A stretch of DNA of 64,000 nucleotides from Streptomyces chartreusis NRRL 3882 (lineage in GTDB: Bacteria > Actinomycetota > Actinomycetes > Streptomycetales > Streptomycetaceae): NCBI RefSeq assembly GCF_900236475.1, contig NZ_LT963352.1:6266001-6330000 (forward strand). The letters run 5' to 3'. Position numbers and translations under genes: made by a program. Of the stretch, positions 51,786 to 59,540 are shown piece by piece (position 1 is the first letter of the stretch; each line of letters begins with the position of its first letter). A model generated the notes under the pieces. The model ran no database searches. It was not told the DNA's origin and worked only from the letters and a program-made list of their open reading frames with translations.

Positions 51786-53747
51786 TCACGGCTTCTTGGT
51801 TTCCGACTCCAGCTTCGCCCGCGTCTCCCGGTCGTAGACGCCGAGGTCGTCGGTCTGGATGCCGCGTGACCACTGGTAGTTGCGGACGGCCTCCTCGAGC
51901 CGGCTGTCGTAGTCGCCGTCGGGGTCCTCGCCGTAGAGGTACAACTGGCGCAGCCGGAGCTGGAGTTCGGTGACCTCCGGGCCGCGGTCGCCGAGGCGCA
52001 GGACGGTGGGGCCGCCGTTCTGCCGGGAGTTGTCCGGGGGCGGGTTCGCGGGGCCGGTGGCGGAGGCGGACGTCCGGGGCGCCGACGGGGTGGCCGACTG
52101 CGACGGGCTCGGCGAGGCGCTCGGCGTGGACGGCGACGGGGAGGCCGACGGGCTCCCGGTCGCCGACGGCGACGGCGGCGGTGCCGCGGGGGCCGGCGGC
52201 GTGGCCTGCGCGCTCCCCGCCGGGGGTGTGGACGCCGCGCTGCTCGACGGGGCGTCCGGCACGCTCGCCCGGAGGTCGTCCGGCAGCGCGGTGTCCCGGG
52301 ACGGTGCCTCGTAGGAGAACAGCCCGCTCGCGTACCCGGCCGCGGCCACGACGGCGACACAGGCCCCGGCGGCCACGCCGAGCAGCGCGCCGCGCCGCCG
52401 ACGCCTGGGCCTCGACCCGGCCTCGTCCGGTTCCCGCCCACCCCGGTCCGGCCCCCCGATGCCGTCGAAAAGCCGCAGGTCGGTGACGCTGGGCTCGGTC
52501 GTGGCGGGGGCCGGAGGGGTCGAGAGCGGCGCGGTGCCCGGCGAGGCCGGGAAGGCCGGCAGCACGGTGGTCGCGTCGAGGTCGGCCGGGCGCAGGGGCA
52601 TGGTCGTGTCGGCGGGGGAGGGCGGTGGCGCGGCGCCTTCGGCGGGCGGCGTCTGCCCAGGGGGCGTCATGGACCGTCGCGGGGCGCGCTCGGCTGCCCG
52701 TGCGGCGCCGTCGGTGCGCGGGGGCTCCGCGGGGTGGGGCAGGGGCGGCTGCGGGGCGTCGCCGGCCGCCGGCCCGAGGTGCTGTCGCGGAGTGCCTTCG
52801 GTCGCCCGCGCGGGGACCTGGGCGTGTGGGTCCGCTGTGGGCGAGGGCCGGCCGTCTGCGTCCGTCTGCCGTGGGGTTTCCTCGGTCGCCCGGACGGGCC
52901 GTACGGGGTCCGCGGCCGTCGGGCGGGAGGACCTGGCCGGGCCGTCCGCGCGGATTCGTCGCGAGGCGTCCGCCCGGGCGGGGCCGCCGGTGTGGTGGGC
53001 CTGGGCGTCCGCCGGGGACGGCTGTGCGGGGCCGGCGGTGCGCTGGGGCTCCGCGGGGTGGGGCAGGGGCGGTCGCGGGGCGCCTTGGGTGGTTGGTGTG
53101 GCGGTTTTGGTGGGTGAGGTTTCTGGTGGGACTCCTGGGGTGCCCTGCGCGGGCGACAGGGTGGGGGCGTCCGCCGGGGACGGCTGTGCGGGGCCGGCGG
53201 TGCGCTGGGGCTCCGCGGGGTGGGGCAGGGGCGGTCGCGGGGTGTCGGTCGGTCGCCCGGGGGTTCGCAGCGGGGCGTCGTCTTCGGTTGCCGGCGTGGG
53301 GGTTTCGGTGCGTGCGCGCGGGACTTCTGCGGTGCCCTGCGCGGGCGAAGCCTCGGCGTGTGGAGGCGGGGCGGGGGCGTCCGCCGGGGACGGCTGTGCG
53401 GGGCCGGCGGTGCCCGAGGGCCCCGTAGGGCGGGCCTGGGGACGACGGGGGGTTTGCCCGGGGGGCTCGGTGTGTAAGGGCTCCGCGGGTGAGGGCGTGG
53501 GCGCGGCCTCCGCAGAGCGGTGTCGCGGGGTGCTCTCGTCCGCGCGGGACTGGGTGGGTGTTCCCGGCGTGAGTTCGACGTACGGGCGGATGCGGAGCGG
53601 GTCGAAGTCCTCCGCTGCTGCCGCCTCGGTCGTGCGGGCGTTGCGGAGGGCCTCTGCGACGCGGTGAGTGCAGGTGCAGGACGGGGTGTTGTCCGGCTGT
53701 CTGGGCGTGCCGCACTCCGGGCACGGGTGGCCGTTCGGCTGTTCCAC
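51786..53747 (-). CDS. Zinc-ribbon, proline-rich membrane protein with peptidoglycan-binding domain
   Basis: About 653 residues from the GTG (VEQPNGHPCPECG) after GGGAGGAACGC. The N-terminus is a zinc-ribbon-like CPECG...CTC. Next come about 400 residues of Pro/Ala/Thr repeats, including four near-copies of HPAEPQRTAGPAQPSPADA. A basic stop and one membrane helix (LLGVAAGACVAVVAAAGYAS) follow, then a Ser/Pro stretch. A C-terminal PG_binding_1 domain (VLRLGDRGPEVTELQLRLRQ) lies outside. The protein could tie the cytoplasm to the wall. Function unknown. Confidence 0.8.
   Translation of the reverse strand: MEQPNGHPCPECGTPRQPDNTPSCTCTHRVAEALRNARTTEAAAAEDFDPLRIRPYVELTPGTPTQSRADESTPRHRSAEAAPTPSPAEPLHTEPPGQTPRRPQARPTGPSGTAGPAQPSPADAPAPPPHAEASPAQGTAEVPRARTETPTPATEDDAPLRTPGRPTDTPRPPLPHPAEPQRTAGPAQPSPADAPTLSPAQGTPGVPPETSPTKTATPTTQGAPRPPLPHPAEPQRTAGPAQPSPADAQAHHTGGPARADASRRIRADGPARSSRPTAADPVRPVRATEETPRQTDADGRPSPTADPHAQVPARATEGTPRQHLGPAAGDAPQPPLPHPAEPPRTDGAARAAERAPRRSMTPPGQTPPAEGAAPPPSPADTTMPLRPADLDATTVLPAFPASPGTAPLSTPPAPATTEPSVTDLRLFDGIGGPDRGGREPDEAGSRPRRRRRGALLGVAAGACVAVVAAAGYASGLFSYEAPSRDTALPDDLRASVPDAPSSSAASTPPAGSAQATPPAPAAPPPSPSATGSPSASPSPSTPSASPSPSQSATPSAPRTSASATGPANPPPDNSRQNGGPTVLRLGDRGPEVTELQLRLRQLYLYGEDPDGDYDSRLEEAVRNYQWSRGIQTDDLGVYDRETRAKLESETKKP
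53010..53420. repeat. Imperfect long repeats in the proline-rich gene
   Basis: A block of about 70 bp containing GGACGGCTGTGCGGGGCCGG and TGCGCTGGGGCTCCGCGGGG occurs at about 53020-53080 and 53177-53236. Related partial copies lie near 53390 and 52720. They encode the HPAEPQRTAGPAQPSPADA units of the gene. Confidence 0.7.
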
Positions 53748-53905
53748 GCGTTCCTCCCTCCCCTCGCGAACTCCAGAGATTATCCAGATCTTCTCCACAG
53801 TGCCGACGGCCAGCTCGCGGAATGAATGCTTCCAAAAGGACTCGGCGGGCCATACCGCGTCACACCGGTCACGATGGAAAATGTCACAGGACCTCGGGAG
53901 GTCTC

Positions 53906-55957
53906 ATGGCCGGACATGCGCACGCCACGCAGGCGCCGGACCAGGGCGCCGCCGTCCAGGAGCAGGTGCCCGGGAACGTCCTGGTCTCCATCGGCGCCCT
54001 GCTCCTCGGGATGCTGCTCGCCGCCCTGGACCAGACCATCGTGTCGACCGCGCTGCCCACCATCGTCAGCGACCTCGGCGGCATGGACCACCTGTCCTGG
54101 GTGGTCACCGCCTACCTGCTGGCCGCGACCGCCGCGACCCCGCTGTGGGGCAAACTCGGCGACCAGTACGGCCGTAAACGGCTGTTCCAGACGGCGATCG
54201 TGATCTTCCTGGTCGGCTCCGCGCTGTGCGGCACGGCGCAGGACATGACCCAGCTCATCGTCTTCCGGGCCGTGCAGGGGCTCGGCGGCGGCGGGCTGAT
54301 GGTGTTGTCGATGGCCATCGTCGGCGATCTCGTCCCACCGCGTGAACGCGGGCGCTACCAGGGGCTGTTCGGTGCCGTGTTCGGGGCGACCAGTGTGCTC
54401 GGGCCACTGCTCGGCGGGCTGTTCACCCAGCATGCGAGCTGGCGTTGGGTGTTCTACGTCAACCTGCCCGTCGGACTCGTGGCGCTCGCCGTGATCGCGG
54501 CCGTGCTGCACATCCCGCGCCGGACGCGGCGGCATGTCATCGACTACCTCGGCACGTTCCTCATCGCGGCCGTCGCCACCTGCCTGGTGCTCGTCGCCTC
54601 GCTCGGGGGTACGACCTGGGGGTGGGGATCCGCCCAGATCGTCGCGCTCGCGGTGCTGGGCGTCGTCCTCGCCGTCGCCTTCGTGGCCGTCGAGCGGCGG
54701 GCCGCCGAACCCGTCCTGCCGCTGAAGCTCTTCGGAATCCGCACCTTCACGCTCGCCGCCGTGATCAGCTTCGTCGTCGGCTTCGCCATGTTCGGCGCGA
54801 TGACCTACCTGCCGACGTTCCTCCAGGTCGTGCAGGGCATCAGCCCGACCATGTCCGGTGTGCACATGCTGCCGATGGTGCTGGGGCTGCTGCTGGCCTC
54901 GACGGCCTCCGGGCAGATCGTCAGCCGGACCGGCCGCTGGAAGGTGTTCCCGGTCGCCGGCACCGGCGTGACCACCCTCGGGCTGCTCCTGCTCCACCAG
55001 CTCGACGAGCGCAGCTCCACCGCCGAGCTGAGCGGCTTCTTCTTCGTCTTCGGACTCGGCCTCGGCCTGGTGATGCAGGTCCTCGTGCTCATCGTGCAGA
55101 ACGCCGTCCCGTACGAGGATCTGGGCGTCGCCACCTCCGGCGCCACCTTCTTCCGCTCCATCGGAGCCTCGTTCGGCGTGGCCGTCTTCGGCACGATCTC
55201 CGCGAACCGGCTCGGCGACCAGCTCACGGACGCCTTCCGCGGAGCCCCGCTGCCCCCCGGCGTCTCCGTGGGTGCGCTGGAGGCCGACCCGCGCGGCATC
55301 GCCGCCCTGCCGCCCGGCCTGCGCCCGCCGGCCCTGCACGCGTACTCCGTGTCCATCACGGACGTCTTCCTGTACGCCGCCCCCGTCGCGCTCCTCGGCT
55401 TCGTGCTGGCCTGGTTCCTGAAGGAGGACCGGCTGCGCGGCTCGGTCACCGCGCCCGACGTCACGGAGACCCTGGCCAGCAACCCCGTCGAGCGGTCCTC
55501 GTACGACGAGGTGTGCCGTGCGCTGTCGGTGCTCGGCACCCGCGCGGGGCGGCGCGAGATCTACCGGAAGATCACCGACCGGGCGGGCTACGACCTGCTG
55601 CCCGCGGCGAGCTGGCTGCTGCTGCGGATCAGGCGGTACGGCTCGGTGGAGCCGGCCGTGCTGGCCGAGCGGATGCCCGTGCCGCTGACCGTGATCATGG
55701 AGGCTGTACGGCAGGTCGAGGAGCGGAGGCTCGCCGTGCGCACGGGCCTCGACATGGTGCTGACCGACCAGGGACGCGAGGTCGCCGAACGGCTGGCCCA
55801 GGCCCGTGAGGCGTCCCTCGCCGAGCTGCTCGGCGACTGGTGGGGACCGGACCGGCCGACCGATCTGGTGCACCTCGTGCGGGAGTTGAACGGCGAACTG
55901 TGCGGCTCGCGGCGGGAGCGGCCGTATGCCGAGCGGCCGGTGGAGCGGATGGGCTGA
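53906..55957 (+). CDS. MFS exporter (DHA2) with C-terminal winged-helix domain
   Basis: 683 residues from the ATG after GGGAGGTCTC. About 14 hydrophobic segments span 25-525, with DHA2 motifs LLAALDQTIVSTALPTI and GKLGDQYGRKRLF. Past the last helix comes a 150-residue cytoplasmic domain (about 545-665). It resembles a MarR-like winged helix: EVCRALSVLGTRAGRREIYR, VLAERMPVPLTVIMEAVRQV, EERRLAVRTGLDMVLTDQGR (recognition helix and wing). This is not part of normal exporters. No regulator gene lies beside it. Confidence 0.88.
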   Translation: MAGHAHATQAPDQGAAVQEQVPGNVLVSIGALLLGMLLAALDQTIVSTALPTIVSDLGGMDHLSWVVTAYLLAATAATPLWGKLGDQYGRKRLFQTAIVIFLVGSALCGTAQDMTQLIVFRAVQGLGGGGLMVLSMAIVGDLVPPRERGRYQGLFGAVFGATSVLGPLLGGLFTQHASWRWVFYVNLPVGLVALAVIAAVLHIPRRTRRHVIDYLGTFLIAAVATCLVLVASLGGTTWGWGSAQIVALAVLGVVLAVAFVAVERRAAEPVLPLKLFGIRTFTLAAVISFVVGFAMFGAMTYLPTFLQVVQGISPTMSGVHMLPMVLGLLLASTASGQIVSRTGRWKVFPVAGTGVTTLGLLLLHQLDERSSTAELSGFFFVFGLGLGLVMQVLVLIVQNAVPYEDLGVATSGATFFRSIGASFGVAVFGTISANRLGDQLTDAFRGAPLPPGVSVGALEADPRGIAALPPGLRPPALHAYSVSITDVFLYAAPVALLGFVLAWFLKEDRLRGSVTAPDVTETLASNPVERSSYDEVCRALSVLGTRAGRREIYRKITDRAGYDLLPAASWLLLRIRRYGSVEPAVLAERMPVPLTVIMEAVRQVEERRLAVRTGLDMVLTDQGREVAERLAQAREASLAELLGDWWGPDRPTDLVHLVRELNGELCGSRRERPYAERPVERMG

Positions 55958-55977
55958 AAGCGGGGGGCCTCGGTGCG

Positions 55978-56469
55978 TCAGGTGAGGTGCTTGGCGAACC
56001 AGTGCTCGGCGTACTTGTCGTCGTTGTGCGGTGCGGTCTCCTCGTAGCCGAGCCGGGTGTAGAGGGCGCGGGCCTCGACGAGGTCGCCTCGGGTGTCGAG
56101 GACCATCCGCCGGGCGCCGAGCCCGCGAGCGGTGTCCTCGGCGGCCCGGACGAGCAGCGCGGCACCGCCCTTGCCGCGCATCGGCTCGTGCAGGAAGACC
56201 CGTGTGAGCTCGGCGGTCGTGTCGTCCAGCAGCCGTACGCCCGCCGTGCCGGCCGGCTCGCCGCCGTAGCGGGCGACCAGCAACTGGCCGCCCGGTGGGG
56301 CGAGATCGGCGCCCGGCTGCTCGGCGATCTCCCGCTCCAGCTCGTCCGGGTCGGTCCGGCGCCCCTCGTGCAGCAGGTACCAGCGGTCGCTGACCTCGGT
56401 GTAGTACGCCCGCCACAGGGCGGCGGCGACGGGGGAGTCGTACGGTTCCGGGGCCACGGTCCAGGTCAT
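55978..56469 (-). CDS. GNAT-family N-acetyltransferase
   Basis: 163 residues from MTWTVAPEPYDSP (an ATG 9 bp upstream is equally possible). The acetyl-CoA loop is LHEPMRGKGGAALLVRAAED, and ARALYTRLGYEETAPHNDDK is the usual C-terminal strand-helix. Substrate unknown. It converges 20 bp from the MFS gene. Confidence 0.86.
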   Translation of the reverse strand: MTWTVAPEPYDSPVAAALWRAYYTEVSDRWYLLHEGRRTDPDELEREIAEQPGADLAPPGGQLLVARYGGEPAGTAGVRLLDDTTAELTRVFLHEPMRGKGGAALLVRAAEDTARGLGARRMVLDTRGDLVEARALYTRLGYEETAPHNDDKYAEHWFAKHLT

Positions 56470-56637
56470 GACCGGCATTCTCGGCGGATGCCGTGGCGGG
56501 GCCGCAACCGAATAACCCGGGGACCGTCCGCGCCCGGGGGCGGCCCGGCCGCCGTTTGGGGGCCTGCTTTGGGGCTACCCGGTCGGCGAACCGGCTCGCG
56601 AGGAGAGCCGGTTGGGCCGAGAACCCGGAAGGCATTC

Positions 56638-57354
56638 ATGTCCACTGGCCTGATCATTGCTCTGATCGTGATCGCGGCGGTCGTCGTCATCATCGCGGCC
56701 GCCATGACCCTGCGCGCCCGCGGGCCTCGGCGCGGCCCGAGCCTGAAGCGGCGCTTCGGACCCGAGTACGACCTGGCCGTCGCCCGGCACGACGGCGACG
56801 CCAAGGCCGCCGAGCGCGAGCTGGCCGAGCGCCTGGAGCGCCACGGCGAGCTGCGCGAACGTGCGCTGGAGCCGGCGCAGCGCGAGCAGTACGAGGCGCG
56901 CTGGACGGCCGCTCAGGAGCGGTTCGTCGACTCGCCGCGGGAGGCGGTCGCCGAGGCGGACCGGCTGCTCGCGGAGCTCGCCGGTGCCCGGGGCTTCCCG
57001 GACGGCGGGCAGTACGAGGAGCAGCTCGCCGCGCTGTCCGTGCACCACGCCCACCACGTGGACGGCTACCGGCGCGTACACCGCGCGGCGCACCTGCGCG
57101 CGGACGACGCCCGGGACGGCGGCACCGGTACGGAAGACATGCGTGAGGCCATGGTGGCGGCCCGCGCCCTGTTCGAGGAGCTGGTGCGGCCGGCCCGCCA
57201 CGACGGCGGGGGCCACGCCGCCGGCCCGCACCTGGGCGGACGCCATGAGGGCGGACGGCACAAGGCCGGGCTGAACGGCGGCCGCAAGGCTCCGGCCGCC
57301 CGTGGCGGACACACGCCGTGGGCGCTGCACCGACGTCAGGCGAAGGAGAGTTGA
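56638..57354 (+). CDS. Membrane-anchored helical protein sharing a motif with the next gene
   Basis: 238 residues, MSTGLIIALIVIAAVVVIIA then a short basic stretch, so an N-terminal anchor with a cytoplasmic helical part. About 80 residues of Arg/Glu helix follow. Near 98-120 lies the segment FVDSPREAVAEADRLLAELA. The C-terminus is His/Gly-rich (HDGGGHAAGPHLGGRHEGGR). The next gene (gap 6 bp) carries FVDAPRAAVEEADHVLEEIA at a comparable place. Uncharacterised; the pair is probably an operon. Confidence 0.78.
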   Translation: MSTGLIIALIVIAAVVVIIAAAMTLRARGPRRGPSLKRRFGPEYDLAVARHDGDAKAAERELAERLERHGELRERALEPAQREQYEARWTAAQERFVDSPREAVAEADRLLAELAGARGFPDGGQYEEQLAALSVHHAHHVDGYRRVHRAAHLRADDARDGGTGTEDMREAMVAARALFEELVRPARHDGGGHAAGPHLGGRHEGGRHKAGLNGGRKAPAARGGHTPWALHRRQAKES

Positions 57355-57360
57355 GATTCG

Positions 57361-57846
57361 ATGTCCAGCATGACCCGACCGCCCGGCGACGAGGCCCCCG
57401 GCAACCGCCGCCTCACCCCCGACGCCCCCGGAACCCCCGGCACCCGTGGCTCCGCCGCCGACCCCGATGCCCGCGGTGAGACCGCCCTGGGCACCGGCCA
57501 CGGCACAGGCCCCGCGGGTTCCCGGGAACGGGAAGGCACCCCCCACGGCACGGGCACGCACCTGCTCCCGCACGAGGAGTCCGACAAACTCGTCTCGCAG
57601 TTGCACCACGCCGTCGCCGAGTTCGTCGACGCGCCCCGGGCCGCCGTCGAGGAGGCCGACCACGTGCTGGAGGAGATCGCGGCCCGGTTCACCGAGGCCG
57701 TGACCCAGCGTCGCCGCACCCTGCGCCACTCCTGGCAGTCGGTGGAGGGCGGCGAGGGCAAGCCCGTGTCGAGCGGCGACACCGAGCAGCTCCGGCTGGC
57801 GCTGAAGGACTACCGGGAGCTGGCGGAACGGCTGCTCCACGTGTGA
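57361..57846 (+). CDS. Helical protein, partner of the preceding gene
   Basis: 161 residues. A disordered Gly/Pro/Thr-rich first half is followed by a helical second half with FVDAPRAAVEEADHVLEEIA (about 88-107), like the upstream protein. Then RFTEAVTQRRRTLRHSWQSV and a final helix RLALKDYRELAERLLHV. Only 6 bp from the upstream gene, so co-expressed. No membrane segment of its own, so the two may bind each other. Function unknown. Confidence 0.78.
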   Translation: MSSMTRPPGDEAPGNRRLTPDAPGTPGTRGSAADPDARGETALGTGHGTGPAGSREREGTPHGTGTHLLPHEESDKLVSQLHHAVAEFVDAPRAAVEEADHVLEEIAARFTEAVTQRRRTLRHSWQSVEGGEGKPVSSGDTEQLRLALKDYRELAERLLHV

Positions 57847-57856
57847 GCGGCCCGGT

Positions 57857-58264
57857 TCATCCGTCCGCCCGGCGCTCCCGCCACTGCCGTACGACGTCCT
57901 CGACGTCGTACGGCTTCTTTCCGAGCGGGGGCCCGGGCGGCGGCTTGAACATCATGTCGCGGATCTTGTCGTTGATCTCGCCGATGATCTTCCTGACGGC
58001 CTGCTCCGAGGGCGCCGCGTACGCGGCCTGCAGCGCGTCCTCCGCCTCCTTGCGCAGCGTCAGCGTCGGCGGCAGGACCGAGATGCCCTCGCGGGCCATC
58101 TTCCGCTTGATCCACCACAGTTCGTCGTAGGTGGCGTCCACATCGGCCGGCAGCGGTTTGCCCGCCCCCGGCAGCCGCTCGAACTCGCCGCGTGTCTCCG
58201 CGTCACGGATCTGCTTGTCGACCCAGGACTCGAAGCCGACGCCGGGTGGCTTTCGCTCGGTCAT
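57857..58264 (-). CDS. DUF1992 (DnaJC28-like) protein
   Basis: 135 residues. The family core is FESWVDKQIRDAETRGEFER, then LPGAGKPLPADVDATYDELW and WIKRKMAREGISVLPP. It ends with MFKPPPGPPLGKKPYDVEDV. Shared with eukaryotic DNAJC28 but lacks a J domain. Cytoplasmic, unknown role. It faces the two helical proteins tail to tail (10-bp gap) and is divergent from the FHA-like gene. Confidence 0.85.
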   Translation of the reverse strand: MTERKPPGVGFESWVDKQIRDAETRGEFERLPGAGKPLPADVDATYDELWWIKRKMAREGISVLPPTLTLRKEAEDALQAAYAAPSEQAVRKIIGEINDKIRDMMFKPPPGPPLGKKPYDVEDVVRQWRERRADG

Positions 58265-58349
58265 GAACCCATTGTGCCGGACACCGCGCAGCCGGGCGTT
58301 CTATCATGCGGCGGGCTAGTCCCACCAGGACGTCTCAGGAGGAGCGCAC

Positions 58350-58742
58350 GTGCTCGAACTCACCATGGCCGCCGTGTCCGCGGCGGAGGAGGGTGCCACG
58401 GCCGGCATGCTCATGGCCGACGCGCCCAGCGAGCCGGGCGCCGTGCTGCGGGTGGGCCGGGACAAGTCGGTGTGCCGGCTCTCCACGCCGGACGACTGGC
58501 TGTTCGTCTCCCGCGTCCACCTGGAGTTCCTGTGCGGGCCCGAGGGGACCTGGCAGCTGACCTGGCTGCGCGGTTCCCAGCCCGACCCCTCCTCCGAAGT
58601 CCGGCTCACCGTCGGGGAGTACGCCCAGCCCCTCGCCTACGGCGGCACCGTCCCGCTGCCCAGGGGCGGCAGCGGCGAGGTCGTCATCCACGACCGCACC
58701 GCCCCGCGCAGCGTCAACGTCGGTTTCTTCCACGAGATCTGA
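58350..58742 (+). CDS. Small FHA-like domain protein
   Basis: 130 residues from GTG after CAGGAGGAGCGCAC. The FHA-like strands are VLRVGRDKSVCRLS (GR motif near 36) and LFVSRVHLEFLCG (SxxH near 54), then a beta-rich remainder ending SVNVGFFHEI. The later FHA Asn-Gly signature is unclear. FHA domains bind phosphothreonine on other proteins, so a signalling partner is likely, but none is adjacent. The function is unknown. Confidence 0.7.
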   Translation: MLELTMAAVSAAEEGATAGMLMADAPSEPGAVLRVGRDKSVCRLSTPDDWLFVSRVHLEFLCGPEGTWQLTWLRGSQPDPSSEVRLTVGEYAQPLAYGGTVPLPRGGSGEVVIHDRTAPRSVNVGFFHEI

Positions 58743-58765
58743 GCGCCCGCCCCGGCGGACACCCC

Positions 58766-59437
58766 CTACGCCAGCACCCGTGCCAGCGCGAACCCGTCGT
58801 ACCCCTTCATGCCGACCGTCTGGATCGCCGTGCCGCTCAACCGCGGGTGGCTGCCGATCAGTTCGATCGCGGCGCGGGTGCCCGTCACGTCCGGTGCCGT
58901 GCTCGCCGCGTCGGTCACGCGGCCGCCGCGGACGACGTTGTCGAGGACGATCAGGCTGCCCGTGCTGGTGAGCTTCAGGGCCCACTCCACGTAGTGCGGG
59001 TTGTTGGCCTTGTCGGCGTCGATGAAGACGAGGTCGAAGGGGGGCGGGTTCTCGTCGGCCAGCTTGGGCAGCGACTCCAGGGCCGGACCCACCCGGACCT
59101 CGACGAGCTTGTCCAGGCCGGCGCGGGCGATGTTGCGGACGGCGACCTCGGCGTGCTTGGGGTCGTACTCCAGGGAGACCAGCCGCCCGTCGGCGGGCAG
59201 GGCGCGGCCCAGCCAGATGGTGCTGTAGCCGCCGAGGGTGCCGATCTCCAGGATGTGGCGGGCGCCCTGGATCTGGGCCAGGAGCTGGAGGAGCTTGCCC
59301 TGGTTGCCCGCGACGTTGATGTGCGGAAGCCCGGCGGCGTCGCTGTCACGCAGGGCGGCCGCCAGGGCTTCGTCGTCCGGGGCGAGGTGGGCGGTGAAGT
59401 AGGCGTCGACCTCGTCCCAGACGTGCGACTCGCTCAT
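58766..59437 (-). CDS. SAM-dependent O-methyltransferase (CCoAOMT-like)
   Basis: 223 residues. The SAM-binding motif I is ILEIGTLGGYSTIWLGR near 58-74, the acidic loop is SLEYDPKHAEVA, and the metal motif is LVFIDADKANNPHYVEWA (Asp-Ala-Asp). This is the caffeoyl-CoA/catechol O-methyltransferase family. Typical targets are phenolic hydroxyls. It stands alone with a dyad at its promoter. Confidence 0.9.
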   Translation of the reverse strand: MSESHVWDEVDAYFTAHLAPDDEALAAALRDSDAAGLPHINVAGNQGKLLQLLAQIQGARHILEIGTLGGYSTIWLGRALPADGRLVSLEYDPKHAEVAVRNIARAGLDKLVEVRVGPALESLPKLADENPPPFDLVFIDADKANNPHYVEWALKLTSTGSLIVLDNVVRGGRVTDAASTAPDVTGTRAAIELIGSHPRLSGTAIQTVGMKGYDGFALARVLA

Positions 59438-59459
59438 GCACCTCTACCTTTCGTACGCA

Positions 59460-59478
59460 TAGTTAGCATCCCTAACTA
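59460..59478. promoter_or_regulatory. Dyad TAGTTAG-N5-CTAACTA upstream of the methyltransferase
   Basis: Perfect 7-bp arms (59460-59466 and 59472-59478), 23 bp upstream of the methyltransferase start. Unusually AT-rich here. On the minus strand it overlaps a TAACTA -10-like box. Candidate site of an unidentified regulator, MarR- or PadR-like in form. Confidence 0.5.
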
Positions 59479-59540
59479 CTGGCGTGACGAAGATACGTGG
59501 TGCACCGCTTCGCTGTCAGCGGGGTTTCCCCCGGCGTGTC

